From Caldifarciminota bacterium (GTDB lineage Bacteria; Hydrothermota; Tepidihabitantia; Tepidihabitantales; Tepidihabitantaceae): a DNA stretch of 18,611 bases. The stretch is taken from contig JAFGRF010000135.1 of NCBI GenBank assembly GCA_016935295.1, positions 1 to 18,611 on the forward strand, read 5' to 3'. Of this stretch, positions 6,633 to 12,781 are shown one piece after another. A program made the position numbers and the translations under genes. Numbering within the stretch: the stretch's first letter is position 1; the number at the start of each line of letters is the position of its first letter. The notes below the pieces were generated by a model. That model was not told where the DNA came from and ran no database searches. It saw nothing but the letters and a program-made list of their open reading frames with translations.

Positions 6633-7115
6633 ATGATAGTACGCCGGATGCAGAAAGGCGAGGCGGAGGCTTGCGAGCAGGTGATGCGGTCGCTGCCGAA
6701 GTTGTTCGGCATCGAGGAGGCGATTGTCGAGTACGCGCAGGCGTGCGAGACGATGGAAACGTACGTTGGGGTTGAGTCAGGCCGGGTTGTCGGCTTCGTC
6801 ACCCTGAACCAGCGGAGTCCAGTAGCGGCCGAAATCCACTGCATGGCCTTGCGACCCGAGTTCCACGGCAAAGGCCTGGGCCGTGCCCTCGTGGACCATG
6901 TCGAGGGCCTTCTTGCGTCGCGTCCGATTGAGTTCCTGCAAGTCAAGACGCTGGGCCCAGCGCGGCCGAACGCCGAGTACGAGCGGACTCGAGGTTTCTA
7001 CGAGCACATGGGCTTCCGGCCGCTGGAGGAGAACGACTTGTGGGGCAAGGACAACCCGTGCCTGATGATGGTGAAGCATCTGACGTGCCCGCGTCCGTCC
7101 AGAGCCGGGCAGTGA
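6633..7115 (+). CDS. GNAT family N-acetyltransferase
   Basis: This 160-residue single-domain GNAT protein would transfer an acetyl group from acetyl-CoA to an amine. The acetyl-CoA pyrophosphate loop is seen in CMALRPEFHGKGLGRALVDHVEG (about residues 75-97), with the Q/R-x-x-G-x-G/A motif as HGKGLG. The preceding beta bulge strand is VGVESGRVVGFVTLNQ, and the C-terminal ERTRGFYEHMGFRPLEE is the usual 'FYek.GF' ending. An upstream GTG at 6483 would add 50 residues of arginine- and proline-rich sequence without family character, and it lies ahead of the promoter, so I use ATG 6633. The substrate (small molecule or protein N terminus) cannot be told. Its stop overlaps the start of the following gene by 4 nt (GTGA), suggesting a two-gene operon. 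Confidence 0.85.
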   Translation: MIVRRMQKGEAEACEQVMRSLPKLFGIEEAIVEYAQACETMETYVGVESGRVVGFVTLNQRSPVAAEIHCMALRPEFHGKGLGRALVDHVEGLLASRPIEFLQVKTLGPARPNAEYERTRGFYEHMGFRPLEENDLWGKDNPCLMMVKHLTCPRPSRAGQ

Positions 7116-7993
7116 CCGTGCGCGAACCGCCAGTTGTCTTTGTCACATACCTCTCCTCGGCCGAGACCGAGCGGCTGGTACGGAGGGCAATTGCCGGCCT
7201 GCGCGAGTTCGGAGGCGTGCTGGCCTCTTGTCCGGTGCTGGCGTTTGCTCCCCACTCGCTGCTCGGCATTGACATCGGCCTGATGACTGGAGTCGACCTC
7301 GTAGGACTGAGGGGCGAGCCGGAACTTGCCCGGTACCCTTTCGGAGCGAAGGTCACGGTCTGCGCACAGGCCGAGGCGCAGGTGCCGCACGGCACGGAAT
7401 CGCTTGTCTGGCTGGGTTCCGGATGTCTCGTTTTCAGACCACCCGAGTTGTTCTCGCTCCGCCAGGACTGCGACGTGGCCTTCCGGCCGGTTCACATCGC
7501 CAACGTCGGCTCGCCCCGGTCCGGGCCACTCGACGAATACTGGCAAGCCGTGTACAAGGCGGTCGACACCAAGGACGGTGATGGGTCGGTCGAGTCGTTG
7601 CTCGACCGGCAGCGGCTCAGACCCTACTACAACACCCACTGCTTTGCCGTCAATCCTGCTCTAGGGTTGATGGGGTCGTGGCTGGAGTCGTTCCGTTCGT
7701 TGGTCGCGGACGAGGCATTTCAGTCAGGTCCCTGCCGTGACGAACTCCACCGTATCTTCCTGCACCAGGCGGTGCTGAGCGCGTACGTCACCAAGTCAGT
7801 CGCGCCGGGACGGGTGCGGATTCTGCCGCCCGCGTACAGCTACCCGTTGCACTTCCACTCGAAACTGGCCGATACCCAGCGAGTGCGGGCTATGAACGAG
7901 ATCACGGTGGCCGCCTACGAGAACGACGGTGACCTTGAAGAAGTGCCGGCTGACGAACCGTTGAGATCCTGGCTTGCCCGCGAGCGGCCGTAG
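7112..7993 (+). CDS. Protein of unknown function, possibly nucleotide-sugar-transferase-like
   Basis: A 293-residue soluble protein. Start GTG 7112 overlaps the acetyltransferase stop (GTGA); GTG 7118 is an alternative two codons later. No signal peptide or membrane helix. It begins with strand PPVVFVTYLSSAETERLVRRAIAGLREFGG. In the middle are a hydrophobic strand ending LVWLGSGCLVF, then DVAFRPVHIANVGSPRSGPLDEYWQAVYK, then YYNTHCFAVNPALGLMGSWLESF. Near the C terminus comes HQAVLSAYVTK followed by RILPPAYSYPLHFH. A strand at the 'DxD' place, a 'YNTH.F..NP' acceptor-like loop and a late 'HQAVLSA...LP..YsYP' block recall GT-A glycosyltransferases of the GT8 kind, but the DxD itself is absent, so the assignment is only a guess from layout. 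I do not recognise a named family. Confidence 0.6.
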   Translation: MTVREPPVVFVTYLSSAETERLVRRAIAGLREFGGVLASCPVLAFAPHSLLGIDIGLMTGVDLVGLRGEPELARYPFGAKVTVCAQAEAQVPHGTESLVWLGSGCLVFRPPELFSLRQDCDVAFRPVHIANVGSPRSGPLDEYWQAVYKAVDTKDGDGSVESLLDRQRLRPYYNTHCFAVNPALGLMGSWLESFRSLVADEAFQSGPCRDELHRIFLHQAVLSAYVTKSVAPGRVRILPPAYSYPLHFHSKLADTQRVRAMNEITVAAYENDGDLEEVPADEPLRSWLARERP

Positions 7994-8076
7994 GCCACCT
8001 GCCTCGGTTACTTTGCGTTCCTTCATCCTGCGTTCTGACTTCTGAACCCTGGCTTGTCCGGACCGCGAAACCTTGA

Positions 8077-8098
8077 CTTCCGGCGGTTTCCGCCGAAG
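8077..8098 (+). terminator. Hairpin between the 7112 gene and the first DUF3795 gene
   Basis: The stem is CTT-CGGCGG / CCGCCG-AAG with one bulged C at 8080 and a TTT loop (8087-8089). It lies 84 nt after one stop and 9 nt before the next start. There is no T-run. It may terminate the upstream unit or mask the translation start at 8107; the sequence does not decide. Confidence 0.3.
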
Positions 8099-8106
8099 CT
8101 AGTGCC

Positions 8107-8487
8107 GTGGCGCGAGCGATGATTGCCTATTGCGGCATTGACTGCGCGAAGTGCCCGGCGTACCGATTTCCGCGACTGGGCGAGAAACTGCACATGCGTC
8201 GGTTCTTCCAAGGACTGCTCAAACGCGGGATGAAATCCAAGGGCCTACCCGTAACCGAGGGAGACGTTATCTGCGACGGCTGCACGATGATAGATGCCCG
8301 GTGCCTGAAGCCGTGCCTCGCGTGTGCCGTCCGGTGCTGCGCCATGGAGATGGGCGTGGAGAACTGCGCGCACTGCGCGAAGTTCCCGTGCGAGCGGCTG
8401 CAGGGCGTCTGGAGAATCACGGTCTTCAAAGACGCGCAGCCACGGCTGGAGAAGCTGCACGCCGCGAGCAAGACCGGTCGCGAGTAG
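8107..8487 (+). CDS. DUF3795 cysteine-rich protein
   Basis: A 126-residue protein with the DUF3795 cysteine pattern: AYCGIDCAKCPAY near the N terminus, VICDGCTM in the middle, then the dense C-terminal set CLKPCLACAVRCCAMEMGVENCAHCAKFPC. About 14 cysteines in 126 residues suggest bound zinc or an iron-sulfur cluster; the family function is unknown. The start could be GTG 8107 or the in-frame ATG 8119, which gives MIAYCGIDC and fits family N termini well. Neither has a convincing Shine-Dalgarno sequence. A second, divergent DUF3795 gene lies at 9881. The two share the YCG-xxC-xxC, CDGC, and GVE-(N/S)C-xxCA-xFPC motifs but differ in spacing and length, so they are old paralogues. Confidence 0.85.
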   Translation: MARAMIAYCGIDCAKCPAYRFPRLGEKLHMRRFFQGLLKRGMKSKGLPVTEGDVICDGCTMIDARCLKPCLACAVRCCAMEMGVENCAHCAKFPCERLQGVWRITVFKDAQPRLEKLHAASKTGRE

Positions 8488-8532
8488 CATCCTCTCATGA
8501 CGGCCGCGTCCTCTGGCCTGACCCCGGTGTTG

Positions 8533-8612
8533 AACCACAGAGCGCACAGAGACCCTGGGGATTGAATCCGGGCTCAGACTTCACCTGCTCTGTGTTCTCC
8601 GTCTCTGTGGTT
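8533..8612. repeat. Imperfect inverted repeat of the AACCACAGAG / CTCTGTGGTT kind
   Basis: The left arm at 8533-8551 begins AACCACAGAG and ends CACAGAG. The right arm at 8588-8612 is its reverse complement with a 6-nt insertion (CTCTGTG then CTCTGTGGTT). The 36-nt centre is not symmetrical. It fills most of the gap between the DUF3795 and MscS genes and has no coding potential. Elements of this composition recur between genes in many uncultivated bacterial genomes; transposition function is not evident. Confidence 0.6.
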
Positions 8613-8646
8613 GTCTCAGTATCGGGCCTGCGGTTTCCCCGACGGC

Positions 8647-8674
8647 TTGACAATCAGGTCGCAGTGATGATAAT
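8647..8674 (+). promoter_or_regulatory. Strong promoter ahead of the MscS gene
   Basis: TTGACA (8647-8652, perfect), a 16-nt spacer and GATAAT (8669-8674, five of six). The transcription start is expected near 8681, about 55 nt before the ATG at 8736. Confidence 0.65.
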
Positions 8675-8735
8675 CAGGAAGATAGAACACATGATTCCCA
8701 AGACGCCAGGCAGACAACATCGGGTGCGCTGAGCC

Positions 8736-9863
8736 ATGGTGACATCCGCTGCTTCTGACCCGCAGATCCTGGGTCTGCAGATAAGCCCTTGGATACTGGC
8801 GCCCGTGCTGTTTCTGCTTTGGACCACAGTTGTCCTGCTGCTATGGAAATTCCTGCACCGCTGGCTGGTGAGACGCGCCGAGAAGTCAGGCAGCGGATTG
8901 CTGTCGGCAGTGGTCCAGACTCTTGGGATACCCCTGACAATCGTGACGGTCGTGGTCGGGCTGTGGGGACTCGCAGTACTGCTGCCGCTGCCCACGCAGG
9001 TCGACAACGTCGTGTCGGTCGCAGCCCGAGTCCTGGTGCTGCTCGCGGTCCTGGTCTTCCTCGACCGATTCATATATCGGCTGCTGGTTCACTTCAAGGG
9101 GCGTTTTGCGTACATCGACATCACCCGGGGCATTGTGCGTGGCATGCTCCGTCTGCTGATTGCGGCGATCGGGCTGCTCCTGCTGCTCGAAGCACTGCAT
9201 ATCTCCATCACGCCGATTCTGGCGTCGCTCGGAATTGGCTCGCTGGCGGTGGCGCTGGCCCTGCAGGAGCCACTCTCCAACCTCTTTGCCGGCCTTTTTG
9301 TCCTGGCCGACCGTACGGTCCGAGTCGGGGATTTTGTCAAACTCGACACCGGCGAGGAAGGCTATGTCACGCACATCGGCTGGCGCCACACGCGGGTCAG
9401 GACTGTCTCCAATATCGCGGTTATCGTCCCCAACAGCCGGCTCAACACCAGCGTTATCCAGAATCTGAATCTGCCGCAGGAGGAGGTGTCGATCTACTTC
9501 CCGGTAGGCGTGAGCTACTCAAGCGACCTCCGCCGGGTCGAGGCGGTTACGCTCGACGTGGCCCGCCGGGTACAGCAGGGAGTGCCGGGCGCGGTCCGCA
9601 CCTTCGAGCCGTTTGTCCGCTACCACACGTTTGACAACTCGAGCATCAACTTCAACATCGCGCTGCGGGCCGTGGATTTCGGCAGCACGTACATGGTCAA
9701 ACATGAGTTCATCAAGGCGCTGCACGAACGCTACCAGCAGGAAGGTATCGTCATCCCGTTCCCGATGCGCACCCTCGATATCCCGCCCGCCGCGGCCGCG
9801 GCGTTACACGCAGCGGGTATGTCTGGCGGGCAGCCACTGTCGGACAGGACCGTTGTGTCCTGA
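8736..9863 (+). CDS. MscS-family mechanosensitive ion channel
   Basis: A 375-residue inner-membrane channel that would open under membrane tension to release solutes during hypo-osmotic shock. Hydrophobic segments lie at about residues 19-40, 60-84, 91-112 and 137-156, followed by the pore helix at 159-186 (ITPILASLGIGSLAVALALQ, then EPLSNLFAGLFVL). That glycine/alanine-rich pore helix with 'Q-(D/E)-x-L-x-N-x-x-A-G' is the MscS signature. The beta domain follows: DRTVRVGDFVKLDTGEEGYVTHIGWRHTRVRT and the IVPNSRLNTSVIQN motif, then an alpha/beta C-terminal vestibule domain ending EGIVIPFPMRTL. It has two more N-terminal helices than E. coli MscS. The 17-nt gap to the next gene suggests co-transcription with the DUF3795 and Fpg-like genes. 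Confidence 0.93.
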   Translation: MVTSAASDPQILGLQISPWILAPVLFLLWTTVVLLLWKFLHRWLVRRAEKSGSGLLSAVVQTLGIPLTIVTVVVGLWGLAVLLPLPTQVDNVVSVAARVLVLLAVLVFLDRFIYRLLVHFKGRFAYIDITRGIVRGMLRLLIAAIGLLLLLEALHISITPILASLGIGSLAVALALQEPLSNLFAGLFVLADRTVRVGDFVKLDTGEEGYVTHIGWRHTRVRTVSNIAVIVPNSRLNTSVIQNLNLPQEEVSIYFPVGVSYSSDLRRVEAVTLDVARRVQQGVPGAVRTFEPFVRYHTFDNSSINFNIALRAVDFGSTYMVKHEFIKALHERYQQEGIVIPFPMRTLDIPPAAAAALHAAGMSGGQPLSDRTVVS

Positions 9864-9880
9864 GTCATGGAGGAGATACT

Positions 9881-10324
9881 ATGGAGAAGATGATTGGATA
9901 CTGCGGGTACAACTGCGACCTGTGTGCGGCGCGGTCGGACGACCCGGCCGTGCGGCAGAAGCTGGTTGACGGCTGGCGCAAGCTGTTCGGCCACCAGGCC
10001 TACACTGCCGAGAACGTGCGCTGCGACGGCTGCCGCGCCGACGGCCGGCTTGCCGATAAGTCGTGCGAGGTCCGGCCCTGCGCGAAGGAGAGAGGCGTCG
10101 AGAGTTGCGGGCTGTGTGCCGACTTCCCGTGCAAAAAGGTGCGGCCACTGATGGGCTCGCGCGAAGGCATGCTGCTCCACTGCTATCCGCGCACTGCCGA
10201 CCTGACCGAGGAGGAGTTCGACCTCTGCATGCGGCAGTTCGCCGGAATGGAGAATCTGATCCGCATCATGGTCGAGAACCGCCGGCTGCCCGCCTGGACC
10301 GCGAAGCGGGGCAGCTCGAAGTAG
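9881..10324 (+). CDS. DUF3795 cysteine-rich protein
   Basis: A 147-residue protein with ATG behind GGAGGAG (9869-9875). Cysteine motifs are IGYCGYNCDLC at the N terminus, VRCDGCRADG in the middle, and SCEVRPCAKERGVESCGLCADFPCKKV. A helical C-terminal extension with DLTEEEFDLCMRQFAGMENLI is typical of the longer DUF3795 members. The conserved cysteines suggest metal binding; no enzyme activity is established for the family. It sits 17 nt after the MscS channel gene and 4 nt ahead of the Fpg-like gene, so all three are probably one transcript. Confidence 0.88.
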   Translation: MEKMIGYCGYNCDLCAARSDDPAVRQKLVDGWRKLFGHQAYTAENVRCDGCRADGRLADKSCEVRPCAKERGVESCGLCADFPCKKVRPLMGSREGMLLHCYPRTADLTEEEFDLCMRQFAGMENLIRIMVENRRLPAWTAKRGSSK

Positions 10325-10328
10325 CGAC

Positions 10329-11159
10329 ATGTTCGAGTTGCCCGAGTGCGCCACGCTCGTCCGGCAGATGAACGACACCGTGCGAGGCAAGACCGTCGAG
10401 CGCGGTCGGCTGGGCAACTCGCCGCACAAGTTCGTCTGGTACAACCGCAAGCCGGCCGAGTTCGAGCGACTGACCAGGGGCAAGAAGGTCGGCGCTGCCG
10501 CGGCAAAAGGGCGCTGGATGTTCGTTCCGTTCGAGCCCGGCTACGTGCTCGTGCTCGGCGAGTGCGGTGGCCGGCTGCTGTACCACGAACCCGGCGCCGA
10601 ACTGCCGGCAAAATACCACCTGCTGCTTGAGTTCGAGGACGAGTCGGCCATGTCGGTCACGACGCAGATGTGGGGTGCGATGGAGCTCTTCGAGAAGGGC
10701 AGAGAGCGGGAGCGGAAGTACATAAAAGGGATGCGGCCGACACCGGTGGACAGGGAGTTCACGTTCCGGTATTTCTCCGGGCTGGTGGATGAACTGCTGG
10801 CAGGTGAGAAGCGGAGCGTGAAGAGCCTGCTGACGCAGGACCAGTTGATATCCGGCCTGGGCAACTCGGTCGCGCAGGACATCATGTTCCGGGCCCGGCT
10901 GCACCCGCGCCGACTGATTTCCGACCTGTCGCCGGTGCAGCGCAGAGTGCTGCACGACGCGATAGTCAAGACCGTGCGCGAAGTCGCGTCGCGGGGCGGC
11001 CGGAGCGACGAGCTCGACCTCTTCGGCAAGCCGGGGCGGTACGAGCGCGTCATGTCCGCGAAGACCGCGGGCAAGCCGTGTCCGAACTGCGGCGCGAAGA
11101 TACAGAAGATGGCCTTCCTGGGCGGAGCCTGCTACTTCTGTCCCAAATGCCAGGCGTAG
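10329..11159 (+). CDS. Fpg/Nei-family DNA glycosylase-like protein lacking catalytic Pro2
   Basis: A 276-residue protein with the full Fpg/Nei architecture. The N-terminal beta-sandwich starts MFELPE. The helix-two-turn-helix region has LTQDQLISGLGNSVAQDIMFRARLHPRR with the conserved GLGN. The C-terminal zinc finger is C-x2-C-x16-C-x2-C (CPNCGAKIQ...CPKCQA). Classical Fpg and Nei proteins use Pro2 as the nucleophile that forms a Schiff base with the damaged sugar; here residue 2 is Phe, while Glu3 and Glu6 are kept. The zinc-finger arginine that holds DNA phosphate is also not in place (LGGACYFC). Such variants with MFELPE or MIELPE starts form a known side branch annotated as Fpg-like or endonuclease VIII-like. 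It may bind DNA lesions or act through another nucleophile. The start has no strong ribosome binding site and follows the DUF3795 stop by 4 nt. Confidence 0.85.
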   Translation: MFELPECATLVRQMNDTVRGKTVERGRLGNSPHKFVWYNRKPAEFERLTRGKKVGAAAAKGRWMFVPFEPGYVLVLGECGGRLLYHEPGAELPAKYHLLLEFEDESAMSVTTQMWGAMELFEKGRERERKYIKGMRPTPVDREFTFRYFSGLVDELLAGEKRSVKSLLTQDQLISGLGNSVAQDIMFRARLHPRRLISDLSPVQRRVLHDAIVKTVREVASRGGRSDELDLFGKPGRYERVMSAKTAGKPCPNCGAKIQKMAFLGGACYFCPKCQA

Positions 11160-11310
11160 CAGAATGGGAATGACGAAGCTCGAGCTTGGGAAAAGCCCGA
11201 ATGACGAAACTCGGATTCCGATTGTAACTCGAAGGCTGGAAAATGACGAGTTGGGGAATTCGGGTTTCGGTATTCAATCGTCATTCTGGTTTCGAACTTC
11301 GAGCCTTGGC
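11160..11310. repeat. Degenerate GAATGACGAA repeat cluster in the Fpg-M20 gap
   Basis: This 188-nt non-coding gap holds GAATGACGAA at 11168-11177 and 11199-11208, AATGACGA at 11242-11249 and the inverted copy TCGTCATTC at 11278-11286. The first copy runs into a perfect 12-bp palindrome, AAGCTCGAGCTT (11176-11187). Base use is clearly more AT-rich than the neighbouring genes. There is no good open frame, and the pieces look like shuffled copies of one short element. The start of the M20 gene lies beyond it. Confidence 0.6.
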
Positions 11311-11347
11311 GATTCTTTCGCGACAGGCAGTGAGTGGAGGTCCAGTG

Positions 11348-12616
11348 ATGATTGAGCTTGACGACAGCCTGGTTTCATGGGTGAGAGACCTCAGGCGCTG
11401 GTTCCATTCGCATCCGGAGCCGAGCTTCAAAGAGCACCAGACGCAGGAGAAGGTGGTGCAGGTTCTGAGCGACTTGGGAATCGAGTGCCGCCGGGCAGGC
11501 CAGACCGGCGTCATCGCCGACGTCCGGGGCAACGGGCCCAGGCGGACGATTGCGCTCCGGGCCGACATGGATGCGCTCCGCATCAAAGAGGCCGAGACCG
11601 AGCTGAACCGTGAGTACCGGTCGCAGAACGACGGCGTGATGCATGCCTGCGGCCACGACGCCCACATGGCGATGCTCCTCGGTGCGGCACGCTGGCTGCT
11701 CGAACACTGGGACCGCCTCCCGGGCAATGTCCGGCTCATCTTCCAGCCGGCCGAGGAAGTGCCGCCGGGCGGCGCCGGTTTGATGATTGCCGACGGCTGC
11801 CTCGAAGGCGTGGATGCCATCGTCGCGGTCCACGTATTCGGCAACATGCCGCTCTCGCGAATCGGATTCCGTTCCGGGCCGTTCATGGCCGCGACCCGCA
11901 CGTTCAAAGTGACGATCAAGGGCAAGCCCGGACACCATATGTGCCCGCAGAACAACATCGACCCGATACAGATTGCCGCCCGGTTCGTCAGCACGATCCA
12001 GACCGATATCAGGCAGCGGCTCAACCCCAACGCGCGCTACGTGCTCGGGTTCGGTGAAGTCCATTCCGGCAGCCAGCACAACCAGACGCCGGCCGAAGCG
12101 GAGGTCGTCGGGACGTTCCGTTCGTATGACGTCCGCGACTCGGAGACAATCGTGGCGGCCATGAAGTCCAACCTCGACGGCCTGATGGAGACCTTCGGTG
12201 CGGGACATGACCGAATTGCTCCTGGCAATTCGGATCGTGTCCCAAGCCCGTCCGAGGTACAGTCCCCGTTTTCGCCCAGCTACATTCTCGAGGCCGAGCC
12301 GGCCTACCCGCCGCTCGTCAACAACCCGGCCTTCACGCGCCGGGCGACTGAGGTGCTCAGGGCCAGCCTGCCCAACGTCGATGATGACATGGAGCCGAAC
12401 CTCGGGGGAGAAGACTTCGCCAGCTATCTCCAGGAGCGGCCGGGCATGTTCTTGTTCCTGGGCGGTGGCAACCCCGAGCGCGGCATTACCGCGATGAACC
12501 ACTCGGACCGGTTCGACATGGACGAAGCGGTGCTGGCCACCGGCACCAAGGTACTGCTGACGCTCGCGACCGATTTCCTCACCGACCCCGCGTCCTACCT
12601 CGGCCGCCTGGCTTGA
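11348..12616 (+). CDS. M20-family amidohydrolase (aminoacylase/carboxypeptidase-like)
   Basis: This 422-residue zinc-dependent hydrolase of the M20D/IAA-amino-acid-hydrolase type would cleave N-acyl amino acids. ATG 11348 has GGAGG 8 nt upstream; a longer frame from 11243 would translate the repeat cluster and is unlikely. Motifs: HSHPEPSFKE near residue 16, ALRADMDALRI (Asp ligand), MHACGHDAHMAMLLGAA (Cys and His ligands), FQPAEEVPPGGA (catalytic Glu pair), IKGKPGHHMCPQNNIDPI (dimerisation-domain His), and GGEDFASYLQERPGMFLFLGGG with a late MNHSDRFDMDE. Between METFGA and YILEAEPAYPPLVNNP it carries about 25 extra residues encoded by a palindromic insertion, in frame. No signal peptide, so cytoplasmic. 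The natural substrate is unknown. Confidence 0.9.
   Translation: MIELDDSLVSWVRDLRRWFHSHPEPSFKEHQTQEKVVQVLSDLGIECRRAGQTGVIADVRGNGPRRTIALRADMDALRIKEAETELNREYRSQNDGVMHACGHDAHMAMLLGAARWLLEHWDRLPGNVRLIFQPAEEVPPGGAGLMIADGCLEGVDAIVAVHVFGNMPLSRIGFRSGPFMAATRTFKVTIKGKPGHHMCPQNNIDPIQIAARFVSTIQTDIRQRLNPNARYVLGFGEVHSGSQHNQTPAEAEVVGTFRSYDVRDSETIVAAMKSNLDGLMETFGAGHDRIAPGNSDRVPSPSEVQSPFSPSYILEAEPAYPPLVNNPAFTRRATEVLRASLPNVDDDMEPNLGGEDFASYLQERPGMFLFLGGGNPERGITAMNHSDRFDMDEAVLATGTKVLLTLATDFLTDPASYLGRLA
12202..12282 (+). repeat. Palindromic element inserted in frame in the M20 gene
   Basis: The hairpin is at 12202-12243: left arm 12202-12219 and right arm 12225-12243 pair over 18 bp, with one G-T wobble and a single bulged A at 12234, around a TCCTG loop. 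The core CCGAATTGC/GCAATTCGG is perfect. About 38 nt follow, ending in a CAGTCCCCGTTTTCG stretch (12270-12284 region), before family homology resumes. The element encodes HDRIAPGNSDRVPSPSEVQS and a few more residues, which have no place in the M20 fold. Extent at the right edge is approximate. Confidence 0.6.
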
Positions 12617-12781
12617 GAGCAGTGGCAGCGCAGACAAACCTGCCCTTGTCCCGCGCAAGCCGACGACACCTGATGGGAATAGACGACTGCCAAACAAGGG
12701 CGGCCCTCGGATGAGTGCCGGGGTGGTCCCGCACAGGTGCGGGCCAGGTCGCTGTCTGCCGAACGAAGACAGGAGGTGCTT

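Noticed and set aside
11375..12697. A 440-codon open frame on the minus strand opposite the M20 gene
   Set aside because: It mirrors a gene with clear catalytic motifs; the antisense translation shows no domain and arises from GC-rich codon use.
12728..12743. CCCGCA-N4-TGCGGG hairpin ahead of the lipoprotein gene
   Set aside because: A 6-bp stem without T-run in GC-rich DNA is weak evidence for a terminator or riboswitch; no other conserved RNA element is seen around it.
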